Source of the DNA: Gemmatimonadota bacterium
GTDB lineage: Bacteria > Gemmatimonadota > Gemmatimonadetes > Gemmatimonadales > GWC2-71-9
Direction: 5' to 3'
Assembly: GCA_003220985.1 (NCBI GenBank)
Contig: QHTY01000154.1
Span: 1-21,436 of the forward strand
DNA length: 21,436 bases
Made by a program: the position numbers and the translations under genes. The notes below the pieces were generated by a model that was not told the DNA's origin, did no database searches, and saw only the letters and a program-made list of their open reading frames with translations. This document shows, piece after piece, positions 1-6,952 of this stretch. The stretch's first letter is position 1, and every line of letters begins with the position of its first letter.

Positions 1-326
1 AGGTCATCGTGGATACGCGCGGCCGGGCCGTGTACTTCTCCCGCGCGCCGATTCCCTTCGACCGCGATGGCAAGGGAGACGTGGTCTACCACCAACACGT
101 CGGCGTATATGCCTACACCCGTGAGGGATTGGAGGCATGGGTTCGGCTGCCGCCCGTGCCTGAAGAGCAGTGGGAACGGCTGGAGCAGCTGCGGCCGTTG
201 CTGCACGGCATCCCGATGGGCGTGACGTTGTTCGACGGACCGGCAGCGCCAGGGATCGATACGCCGGCCGACCTTGCGTGGGCAGAAGCGGAGATCACCC
301 GAACCTTGCGAGAGGTGAGCCCGTGA
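1..326 (+). CDS. kdsB: 3-deoxy-manno-octulosonate cytidylyltransferase (CMP-KDO synthetase), 3' part
   Basis: KdsB activates KDO with CTP to give CMP-KDO, the donor for KDO transfer to lipid A in the cytoplasm. Only the C-terminal 107 residues are present; the reading frame is open from base 3 and the 5' end lies outside the window. The visible part carries the family's YFSRAPIPFDRDG segment, the HVGVYAY strand, the LEQLRPLLHGIPMGV stretch and the closing GIDTPADL motif near the C-terminus, so the enzyme looks intact at this end. Its stop codon TGA (324-326) overlaps the GTG start of pyrG by four bases, implying translational coupling. pyrG makes the CTP that this enzyme consumes, so the pairing is functionally sensible. 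The family call is firm; nothing can be said about the missing N-terminal nucleotide-binding part. Confidence 0.95.
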   Translation, partial: VIVDTRGRAVYFSRAPIPFDRDGKGDVVYHQHVGVYAYTREGLEAWVRLPPVPEEQWERLEQLRPLLHGIPMGVTLFDGPAAPGIDTPADLAWAEAEITRTLREVSP

Positions 327-1975
327 GCTCGACGAAATACATCTTTGTCACCGGCGGTGTAGTCAGCTCGCTCGGGAAGGGTATCGCAGCCGCGTCGCTC
401 GGACGGCTGCTGGCCGAGCGAGGGCTGAAGGTCACGATCCAGAAGTTCGATCCGTACATCAACGTCGATCCCGGCACGATGTCGCCGTTCCAGCACGGCG
501 AAGTCTACGTGACCGACGACGGCGCCGAGACCGATTTGGATCTTGGCCACTACGAGCGCTTCATCGACCGGTCGTTGTCGCAAGTCAACAACGTGACGAC
601 AGGACGGATCTATCTCTCCGTCATCACCAAGGAGCGCCGCGGCGAATACCTTGGCTCGACGGTGCAGGTGATCCCGCACATCACGGACGAGATCAAGGGC
701 GCGATTCGCCGGCTCGCGCCCGACCACGACGTGGTCATCACCGAGATCGGCGGCACGGTCGGCGACATCGAATCGCTGCCGTTCCTCGAGGCGATTCGGC
801 AGTTCCGTCAGGAAGTCGGCCGCGACAACACTCTGTTCATCCACCTAACGCTCGTGCCGTTCATCGCCGCGACCGCCGAGCTGAAGACCAAGCCGACGCA
901 GCACTCGGTGCGGGAGCTGATGCAGATCGGAATTCAGCCCGATATCCTCGTTTGCCGCACCGAGCGGCCGCTGTCCGAAGAGCTGAAGCGCAAGATCGCG
1001 CAGTTCTGCAACGTGGACTTCGGCTGTGTCGTGGAGAGCCCTGACGTGAAGTCGATCTACGAGATCCCGCTCAAGCTCCACGAGCAGGGGCTCGACAAAG
1101 AGGTGTGCAAGCGGCTCCATCTCGACACCAAGGAGCCCGACCTCCGTGGCTGGGCGGCGATGGTCGAGAAGATCCTGCATCCGCCGCAGCAGGTGCGCAT
1201 CGCGGTCGTCGGCAAGTACACCGAGCTCGCCGACAGCTACAAGAGCATTCATGAAGCGCTGGTGCACGGCGGCATCGCCAATGACGCCGGCGTGCAAATC
1301 GAATGGATCGCCTCCGACCGCTTCACCGACGCGGAGACGGCGGGCGAGCTGCTCGCGGGCTACGACGGCCTGCTCGTGCCGGGCGGGTTTGGCGTGCGGG
1401 GCGTGGAAGGGATGCTCGAAGCGATTCGCTGGGCGCGCGAGCACAAGCTGCCGTTCTTCGGCATCTGCCTCGGCCTGCAGACCGCGATCATCGAGTTCGC
1501 CCGCAACGTCTGCAAAATCCCCGATACGAACTCGAGCGAGTTCGCACCCGAGTGCGAGAATCCGGTGATCGCGTTGATGCGCTCGCAAGAAGGAATTCAG
1601 GAGATGGGCGGCACGATGCGGCTTGGCGCGTACCCCTGCCGGCTGCGTCCCGGTTCTCACGCGGCGCAGGCGTACAACGCGACAGAAGTGAGCGAGCGGC
1701 ACCGCCATCGCTACGAGGTCTCGAACGGGTATCGCGACGTGCTCGCCGAGTACGGCATGCGTTGCTCGGGCCTCTCGCCCGACGGCTCGCTGGTGGAAAT
1801 GATCGAGCTACCGGATCACCCGTGGTTCATCGGCTGCCAGTTTCATCCTGAGCTGAAATCCCGGCCGATGCGCCCGCATCCGCTGTTCGCGGGGTTTGTT
1901 GGCGCCGCGCTAGGAGCTCGCAAGCTGCGTTCGCGCGCCGTGTCGTCGCGCGAGTTGGCGGAGTTCACCGACTGA
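323..1975 (+). CDS. pyrG: CTP synthase (glutamine-hydrolysing)
   Basis: PyrG converts UTP to CTP using ATP and ammonia from glutamine. The protein is 550 residues, close to the usual ~545. The N-terminal synthase domain opens with KYIFVTGGVVSSLGKG and contains the DPYINVDPGTMSPFQHGEV and EIGGTVGDIESLPF motifs. The C-terminal class I glutamine amidotransferase domain has the nucleophile in GICLGLQ (Cys382) and the His508/Glu510 pair in FHPEL, so both active sites look complete. The usual Met after CLG is Leu here, a mild change. I chose GTG at 323 because homology begins immediately after it, AGAGG (311-315) is a well-placed ribosome-binding site, and it overlaps the kdsB stop; upstream in-frame starts would only add kdsB-overlapping sequence. 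It is followed after one base by kdsA. Confidence 0.98.
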   Translation: MSSTKYIFVTGGVVSSLGKGIAAASLGRLLAERGLKVTIQKFDPYINVDPGTMSPFQHGEVYVTDDGAETDLDLGHYERFIDRSLSQVNNVTTGRIYLSVITKERRGEYLGSTVQVIPHITDEIKGAIRRLAPDHDVVITEIGGTVGDIESLPFLEAIRQFRQEVGRDNTLFIHLTLVPFIAATAELKTKPTQHSVRELMQIGIQPDILVCRTERPLSEELKRKIAQFCNVDFGCVVESPDVKSIYEIPLKLHEQGLDKEVCKRLHLDTKEPDLRGWAAMVEKILHPPQQVRIAVVGKYTELADSYKSIHEALVHGGIANDAGVQIEWIASDRFTDAETAGELLAGYDGLLVPGGFGVRGVEGMLEAIRWAREHKLPFFGICLGLQTAIIEFARNVCKIPDTNSSEFAPECENPVIALMRSQEGIQEMGGTMRLGAYPCRLRPGSHAAQAYNATEVSERHRHRYEVSNGYRDVLAEYGMRCSGLSPDGSLVEMIELPDHPWFIGCQFHPELKSRPMRPHPLFAGFVGAALGARKLRSRAVSSRELAEFTD

Positions 1976-1976
1976 T

Positions 1977-2777
1977 ATGCCCCAGCGGTTCACGGCTGAG
2001 AACAGCCCGTTTCTCATCGCGGGTCCCTGTGTCGTCGAATCCGACGATCTCAACGTGCGAGTCGGCGAGGTTCTGGCCGAGCTCGCCGACAAGCTCGGGA
2101 TCAGCGTCATCTACAAGGCGTCATACGACAAGGCCAACCGCTCGCGTCTGAGCGCGCCACGCGGCCCCGGCATCGACGCAGGGCTTCGCGCGCTGGAGAA
2201 GGTGCGGAGCGCCACCGGCCTGCCGATCCTCACTGACGTCCATGAGTCGAGTCACGTCCCGGTCGCGGCACGCGTCGCCGACGTCCTGCAGATCCCCGCC
2301 TTTCTTTGTCGTCAGACCGACTTGCTCGTGGCGGCCGGGAAGGCCGGGCGTCCGGTGAACATCAAGAAGGGCCAGTGGATGGCACCCGAGGAGATGCGCG
2401 GCGCGGTCGAAAAAGTTCGTGCCGGCGGAGCGCCGGAAATCGCGGTGACCGAACGCGGCACGTTCTTCGGCTATGGCGACCTGGTCGTCGATATGCGCAG
2501 TTTTACGCGGCTCAAGACGGCGTGCAAAGCACCCGTGATATTCGACGCGACGCACTCCGTGCAGCAGCCGGGGCAGGGCGAGGGCGGCGCCAGCGGGGGC
2601 GAGCGGGCCTTCATTCCACCGCTGCTATACGCCGCGGCCGCTGCGGGAGCAGACGGTTTCTTCCTCGAGACCCATCCCGACCCGACTCGCGCCCCCTCCG
2701 ATGGACCGAACATGGTGCCGCTCGACCAACTCTCCGGCATCGTGAGCCTGGCGGTCGAGGTCTGGCATCGCGTCTAG
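1977..2777 (+). CDS. kdsA: 3-deoxy-8-phosphooctulonate synthase (KDO-8-P synthase), metal-dependent class
   Basis: KdsA condenses phosphoenolpyruvate with arabinose-5-phosphate to KDO-8-phosphate, the committed step towards KDO. The protein has 266 residues, normal for the shorter metallo-type enzymes, and forms a single TIM barrel. Visible motifs are AGPCVVES (Cys18), KANRS (residues 52-56), FDATHSVQQPG (His193), FLETHPDP (Glu231) and SDGPNM (Asp242). Cys18, His193, Glu231 and Asp242 match the metal ligand set of metal-dependent enzymes such as that of Aquifex; metal-independent enzymes such as E. coli KdsA have Asn in place of the Cys. The ATG lies one base after the pyrG stop, with no strong ribosome-binding site, so translation is probably coupled. 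kdsD follows after 16 bases and makes its arabinose-5-phosphate substrate. Confidence 0.97.
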   Translation: MPQRFTAENSPFLIAGPCVVESDDLNVRVGEVLAELADKLGISVIYKASYDKANRSRLSAPRGPGIDAGLRALEKVRSATGLPILTDVHESSHVPVAARVADVLQIPAFLCRQTDLLVAAGKAGRPVNIKKGQWMAPEEMRGAVEKVRAGGAPEIAVTERGTFFGYGDLVVDMRSFTRLKTACKAPVIFDATHSVQQPGQGEGGASGGERAFIPPLLYAAAAAGADGFFLETHPDPTRAPSDGPNMVPLDQLSGIVSLAVEVWHRV

Positions 2778-2793
2778 GGGGGGGGACCCGTCC

Positions 2794-3798
2794 GTGCATA
2801 AACCCGCGGACGCCTCGAAACCGCACACCGGCGCGAAGCAGCTCGTCGATCGCGGCAAGCGTGTGCTCGCGCTGGAGGCGGCCGCCGTCCAGCGGCTCGC
2901 CGATACGCTCGGCCCGGCGTTCGCGCGGGCCATCGAGATTCTCGCGAACGCCAAGGGCCGCGTGATCGTGTCCGGCGTGGGGAAATCGGGGCTGATCGCC
3001 CGCAAGATCGCGGCGACGTTCACGTCCACCGGCACCCCGGCGATGTTCGTGCACCCCGTCGACTCGCTGCACGGCGACCTCGGCATCGTGAGCCGGGACG
3101 ACGTCGGTATCATGCTGTCGAAGAGCGGCGCCTCCGATGAGCTGTTTGGACTCGTCAATCAACTCACGCGGCTCGGCGTGCCGATCATCGCGCTGACCGG
3201 CGACGCCAACTCGCCCTTAGGCCGCCAGGCCACGGTTGTCCTCGACGCCTCGGTCGCGGAGGAAGCGTGCCCCGAAACGCTCGCCCCCACCGCCAGCACG
3301 ACGGTGGCGCTGGCGTTGGGGGACGCGCTCGCGGTGACGTTGCTCGAAGTCAAAGGCTTCCGGCGGGAAGATTTCGCCGCCCTGCATCCGGGCGGCGTGC
3401 TGGGACGCAAGCTGCTGTTGCGCGTCGCCGATGTGATGCTGACGCAGGATCTCCCGCTCCTCACTCCCGACCGACCGATGCGCGAATGCGTCGTGCTCTT
3501 GGCCGAGAAGCGCGGCACAGTTGCCGTGGTGCAGGGCGCGGGCAACACGAGCCTTGTCGGCGTCGTCACGGCGGGCGATTTGACGCGGCTCATGGAACGC
3601 ACGGACAAGTTTCTCGACATCCCGGTTGGCGACGTCATGACGAAAACGCCCAAGGCCACAACCGCGGGCGAGCTCGCCAGTGCGGCCGTGAGTCTGATGG
3701 AACGGCACGGCATCATGGCGCTGCCGGTACTGGATGCCGACCGAAAGGTCGTTGGCATCGTTCATCTCCATGATCTCATGAAAGCTGGGGCAGTATGA
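2794..3798 (+). CDS. kdsD: Arabinose-5-phosphate isomerase (SIS plus two CBS domains)
   Basis: KdsD interconverts ribulose-5-phosphate and arabinose-5-phosphate, feeding KdsA. The 334-residue protein has an N-terminal SIS domain (about 40-190) with GVGKSG (Lys64), HPVDSLHGDLG, SKSG and LHPGG, followed by two CBS modules (about 208-330). Lys64, Glu116, Glu157 and His198 sit at constant offset (+5) from the catalytic residues I recall for E. coli KdsD (Lys59, Glu111, Glu152, His193). I used GTG at 2794, directly after a run of nine G (2777-2785) that may act as the ribosome-binding site; a start a few codons downstream is possible because the first ~20 residues are poorly conserved in the family. 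The stop overlaps the lptC start. KpsF/GutQ are close relatives, but the KDO context makes KdsD the best name. Confidence 0.95.
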   Translation: MHKPADASKPHTGAKQLVDRGKRVLALEAAAVQRLADTLGPAFARAIEILANAKGRVIVSGVGKSGLIARKIAATFTSTGTPAMFVHPVDSLHGDLGIVSRDDVGIMLSKSGASDELFGLVNQLTRLGVPIIALTGDANSPLGRQATVVLDASVAEEACPETLAPTASTTVALALGDALAVTLLEVKGFRREDFAALHPGGVLGRKLLLRVADVMLTQDLPLLTPDRPMRECVVLLAEKRGTVAVVQGAGNTSLVGVVTAGDLTRLMERTDKFLDIPVGDVMTKTPKATTAGELASAAVSLMERHGIMALPVLDADRKVVGIVHLHDLMKAGAV

Positions 3799-4376
3799 GA
3801 AGGAGCTTGGAATCCGGAGTCAGGAGCCGGTTCTTCGGGGCCATGCTTGCCCTGCTCCTGGCTCCCAGCTCCTGGCTCCTGAGCGGTTGCAAGGGCGGCA
3901 CTCCCGTCACGGCGACACAGGCCGTGCTCGACAGCGCCGATCAGGTGCTCCTGGGCATGAGCCACTACGTCACCGATGGCGGCGTGCTGCGCGCGCGCGT
4001 GCGTGCCGATACCGCGTACTTCTTCTCCAACAGCCAGCGCGCCGAGCTGCGGAACGTCCATGTGACGTTTTACGACGCGACCGGGAGGCCGACGTCGACA
4101 TTGACGTCGAAAGAGGGGACGCATCACTGGCGCACGGGCAATATGGAGGCACGCGGCAACGTCGTACTGGTCCGTGACAACGACGGCGCGACGATGCGAA
4201 CTGAAGCGATGACCTACAATCAGGTGAAAAACGAAGTCGCGTCTGATGTGGCGTTCACGTTCGATTCGCCCACGCAACATCTTCGGGGTGTCGGCTTCAC
4301 GGCAGATCCGGAATTCCGGAACGTCAGGACCAAGAATCTGACCGGGACCGGCGGCCAGCTCGTCCTTCCACGCTAA
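3795..4376 (+). CDS. lptC: LPS export system protein LptC, predicted lipoprotein form
   Basis: LptC is the inner-membrane-attached periplasmic protein that receives LPS from LptBFG and passes it to LptA. The 193-residue product has a basic N-terminus, a hydrophobic stretch and a lipobox-like LLSGC ending at Cys32, which predicts a lipoprotein rather than the single transmembrane helix of E. coli LptC. Residues 45-190 form the repeated beta-strand pattern of the LptC/OstA fold (VRADTAYFF, LRNVHVTFYDATGRPTSTL, AEGTHHW-like turn, MEARGNVVLV, EAMTYNQ). The ATG at 3795 overlaps the kdsD stop (ATGA) and the stop overlaps the next start (TAATG). The signal-peptide region is encoded by repetitive DNA, listed separately. 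Identification rests on the fold pattern and on the position between kdsD and lptB. Confidence 0.88.
   Translation: MRRSLESGVRSRFFGAMLALLLAPSSWLLSGCKGGTPVTATQAVLDSADQVLLGMSHYVTDGGVLRARVRADTAYFFSNSQRAELRNVHVTFYDATGRPTSTLTSKEGTHHWRTGNMEARGNVVLVRDNDGATMRTEAMTYNQVKNEVASDVAFTFDSPTQHLRGVGFTADPEFRNVRTKNLTGTGGQLVLPR
3818..3882. repeat. Short direct and inverted repeats within the lptC signal-peptide coding region
   Basis: GCTCCTGGCTCC occurs twice (3854-3865 and 3868-3879) with a 14-base period, and GGCTCCTGA (3874-3882) is the reverse complement of TCAGGAGCC (3820-3828), giving a possible 9-bp stem around a 45-base loop. The repeat encodes the hydrophobic core LLLAPSSWLL of the LptC signal sequence. 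The repetitive, family-like character suggests a dispersed small repeat captured by the gene, but copies elsewhere in the genome cannot be seen here. Confidence 0.6.
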
Positions 4377-4975
4377 TGGTTGCGATCACTCTGGCCCTCA
4401 CGATGGCGCTCCAAGTCCCCACCGACACCGGGCAAGGGGGCAGCCGTCCTTGTCAGGTGGCGATCGACAACATGCCCCGCGCGGCCCAGACCATAAACGG
4501 TCGGGATACGAATTACTTCGGGGCTGGAGGCGTTCGCGCACACTGCCTGGGCACCGGAACCACGCTGGCCGCCGACAGCTTCGCTCATTACGGCGCGTTC
4601 CGGCGAATGGACCTGGTCGGCCACGTGGCCATTCGCGATACCGGGCTGGCTCTCGATGCGAACTTTGCCTCGTATTTTCTCCGGGACGAGCGCCTCGAAG
4701 CCCACAACAACGTCGTCGCGGTGAATCGGCGCACCGGCACCGTCCTGCGCGGTCCCAACCTCAAGTACTGGCGGGCGGTGCAGGGCGTGCGCGACACCGT
4801 CGAGATGTACGCGACGCAGCGCCCGACCGTCGAATACCGCCAGCGCGAGGCCGGCGACACGACCTCGCAGGAACCGTACATCATCGTCGCCGACCGGCTG
4901 CGCTTCAAAGGCGACGACCGCATGTGGGCGGGTGGGAAAGTCACGATCGACCGGAGCGACTTTGCGGCGCGCTGA
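4376..4975 (+). CDS. OstA/LptA-like LPS transport protein, N-terminal part of an apparently frameshifted gene
   Basis: This 199-residue reading frame begins with a short hydrophobic leader (residues 2-13) that could act as a signal peptide, although it lacks the usual basic residues. It then shows the strand-turn repeat of the OstA/LptA fold: AADSFAHYGAFRRMDLVGHVAIRD, ANFASYFLRDERLEAHNNVVAV and LKYWRAVQGVRDTVEMYATQRP (as adjoining segments). LptA-type proteins form the periplasmic bridge that carries LPS to the outer membrane. The ATG overlaps the lptC stop (TAATG). The frame stops at TGA (4973-4975) right after TIDRSDFAAR, where the protein should continue: the next frame resumes with ADSMLLDQITGFGVLVGKP, which reads as its natural continuation. 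I therefore treat this and the next entry as two halves of one gene broken by a single-base insertion or sequence error. Confidence 0.75.
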   Translation: MVAITLALTMALQVPTDTGQGGSRPCQVAIDNMPRAAQTINGRDTNYFGAGGVRAHCLGTGTTLAADSFAHYGAFRRMDLVGHVAIRDTGLALDANFASYFLRDERLEAHNNVVAVNRRTGTVLRGPNLKYWRAVQGVRDTVEMYATQRPTVEYRQREAGDTTSQEPYIIVADRLRFKGDDRMWAGGKVTIDRSDFAAR

Positions 4976-4979
4976 TTCG

Positions 4980-5768
4980 ATGCTGCTCGATCAGATCACC
5001 GGCTTCGGCGTGCTGGTCGGAAAACCGAGCGTCGAGGGCCGCGGGCGCACGACCTCGGGCGACTCCGGCACGGGCTACACGCTGGTCGGCACGCGCATCG
5101 AGCTGACCCTCGCCGAGCGCGAAATCCGAGCCGTCAAAGCCCTGGGCCGCGGCAAAGCGACCGGCTCCGACTGGACCCTCACCGCGGACACAATCGAGCT
5201 GCACATCGCGAACCGCGTGCTGCAACAGACGTTCGCCTGGGGTGACACGGCGCGGCCGCACGCCGTTTCGGCGCTGTACACGATTCAGTCGGATTCCCTG
5301 GCCATCGATTCGCCGGGCGAGGTGCTCACGGAGTCCAGGGCGTTTGGCAAGGCCTTCGCGACTGCCAAACGGGACTCGACCGTACCCGCCAACCAGACAG
5401 ACTGGGTGACCGGCGATTCGATCACCCTTCGCTTTGTGCAGGACTCGGACTCGGTCACCAAGCGCCCGCACTCGCGGTTGCACGAGCTCCTGGCGCGGGG
5501 CTCGGCGCGCGCGCTGACGCATCATCAGGACAAGAGCGACACCACCCGCCTGGGGCCGGCGATCAACTACTCTCGCGGCCAGCAGATCACGCTGACCATG
5601 TTGCGCGACCGAATCGAGCATGTGTTCGTCATCGGAAAGGCCGACGGCGTACACCTAGAGCCGAGACCCGCAGTCGAGGCAGACAGTGTGAAGCGGGCTG
5701 CCCCTCCAGCCCCTCCAGCCCCTCGAGCACCTCCACCTCCACCTCCTCCACCATCGGCCGTTCCGTGA
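4980..5768 (+). CDS. OstA/LptA-like protein, C-terminal part after the frameshift
   Basis: This frame is open from a GTG at 4932 and from an ATG at 4980, four bases after the upstream TGA. It encodes about 262 residues with further OstA-type beta repeats (TLVGTRIELTLAEREIRAV, WTLTADTIELHIANRVL, DWVTGDSITLRFV, GQQITLTMLRDRIEHVFVIGKA in separate segments) and no signal peptide, so on its own it could not reach the periplasm by the Sec route. The C-terminal ~20 residues are almost only proline and alanine. If joined to the preceding frame, the product would be about 460 residues, much longer than E. coli LptA (185) but similar to the long OstA-like proteins of other diderms. The stop overlaps the GTG of lptB by four bases. 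A genuine two-gene arrangement using ATG 4980 by termination-reinitiation remains possible. Confidence 0.72.
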   Translation: MLLDQITGFGVLVGKPSVEGRGRTTSGDSGTGYTLVGTRIELTLAEREIRAVKALGRGKATGSDWTLTADTIELHIANRVLQQTFAWGDTARPHAVSALYTIQSDSLAIDSPGEVLTESRAFGKAFATAKRDSTVPANQTDWVTGDSITLRFVQDSDSVTKRPHSRLHELLARGSARALTHHQDKSDTTRLGPAINYSRGQQITLTMLRDRIEHVFVIGKADGVHLEPRPAVEADSVKRAAPPAPPAPRAPPPPPPPPSAVP

Positions 5769-6952
5769 CCGGGCTCGACCGCTTTTCAGATCTGTTTGCG
5801 ACGCGCGACTCCTCCCTCGCGCTCGCCGTTGCCGCGCTCGCGCGCATCGCCGACGACCAGGGCCGCGCCACGTTCAGCGATCTGGCCGTCGCCTATCGCG
5901 AGGAGTTCCTCAAGTTCCGGGCCCACGCCAAGGGGGAGGTGCAAGATACAGGCTCGCTTTCGGTCGACGACGCGCGGGCGTATCTCGCCACGTCCGTGTT
6001 GCCACGCCTCGCCATGCTCAAAGTGCTGGTGCTTCCCATCGGCGCGCTGTGGGGAGAGGCGCCCGTCGCGTTCGCGCCCGACATCCACGCGAGCCTGCCG
6101 GCCGACCGCGCGGCGGCGGAGCAGCATTTCCTGGTGCTTGCCGAGGACACGGTAGCTCGCAGCGAGTCGGTCAGCGGCGAGCATCCCATTGTCGGCGGCG
6201 GCAGTCGCCTCGAGGCGCGGCATCTCGTGAAGGCGTACAAGGGGCGCCGCGTCGTGGACAACGTCTCGCTCGATCTCGCGCAAGGCGAGATCGTGGGATT
6301 GCTCGGGCCCAACGGGGCGGGGAAGACCACGTCGTTCTACATGATCACCGGCCTGATTCGCCCCGATGAAGGCCAGATCGTCCTCGATGGCCGTGACATC
6401 ACCGCGCTCCCGATGTACCAGCGGGCCCGGTCGGGGATCGGGTATTTGGCGCAAGAGCCTTCGATCTTTCGCAAGTTGACGGTCGAAGAAAACGTGCTCG
6501 CGATCCTCGAGACCCTGAACTTGGGCAGCGACGAGCGCACGCGGCGGCTCGAGTCGCTGCTCGACGAGCTCGCCATCAAGCACCTGCGCCGGCAGAAAGC
6601 CTACCAACTCTCCGGTGGCGAGCGCCGCCGGCTCGAAATCACGCGTGCGCTCGTGACCGAGCCGAAGTTCTTGTTGCTGGACGAGCCGTTTGCCGGCGTG
6701 GACCCGATCGCGGTCAACGACATCCAGACGATCGTCGCGGGACTGCGCCATCGCGGGATCGGCGTGCTCATCACCGATCATAACGTCGAGCAGACGCTCG
6801 ACATCGTGGATCGCGCCTACATCATGTTCGAAGGCCGGGTCCAGGTCGCCGGGACGGTGCGGCAGCTCGTCTTCGACGACCGCGTCGCCTCGCTGTACCT
6901 CGGCCCGACCCTCACTACGCGCTTGCGGGCGCGGCTGTCCCCCGCGGCATGA
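5765..6952 (+). CDS. lptB: LPS export ABC transporter ATPase LptB with an extra N-terminal domain
   Basis: LptB powers extraction of LPS from the inner membrane with LptF and LptG. Residues about 148-395 form a complete LptB ATPase: Walker A GPNGAGKTT (181-189), Q-loop Gln230 in YLAQEPSIFRKLTVEENV, signature LSGGE (282-286), Walker B FLLLDEPFAGVDP (from 302) and switch His339 in LITDHNV. LptB proteins are normally about 240 residues. Here 147 extra residues precede the ATPase, look alpha-helical and match no family I recognise. No ATG lies near the start of the ATPase domain and the frame is open without a break, so the extension appears to be translated. The GTG at 5765 overlaps the previous stop (GTGA) and the end overlaps rpoN (ATGA). 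lptF and lptG are not in the window. Confidence 0.92.
   Translation: MTGLDRFSDLFATRDSSLALAVAALARIADDQGRATFSDLAVAYREEFLKFRAHAKGEVQDTGSLSVDDARAYLATSVLPRLAMLKVLVLPIGALWGEAPVAFAPDIHASLPADRAAAEQHFLVLAEDTVARSESVSGEHPIVGGGSRLEARHLVKAYKGRRVVDNVSLDLAQGEIVGLLGPNGAGKTTSFYMITGLIRPDEGQIVLDGRDITALPMYQRARSGIGYLAQEPSIFRKLTVEENVLAILETLNLGSDERTRRLESLLDELAIKHLRRQKAYQLSGGERRRLEITRALVTEPKFLLLDEPFAGVDPIAVNDIQTIVAGLRHRGIGVLITDHNVEQTLDIVDRAYIMFEGRVQVAGTVRQLVFDDRVASLYLGPTLTTRLRARLSPAA

Noticed and set aside
170..322. Upstream extension of pyrG
   Set aside because: The extra residues overlap kdsB in another frame and are unlike CTP synthase; GTG 323 has a good ribosome-binding site and immediate homology.
4960..4982. 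Programmed +1 frameshifting to join the two LptA-like frames
   Set aside because: The last codon before TGA is CGC, and re-pairing one base forward (GCT) would be poor; there is no Shine-Dalgarno-like stimulator as in prfB. A mutation or sequence error is simpler.
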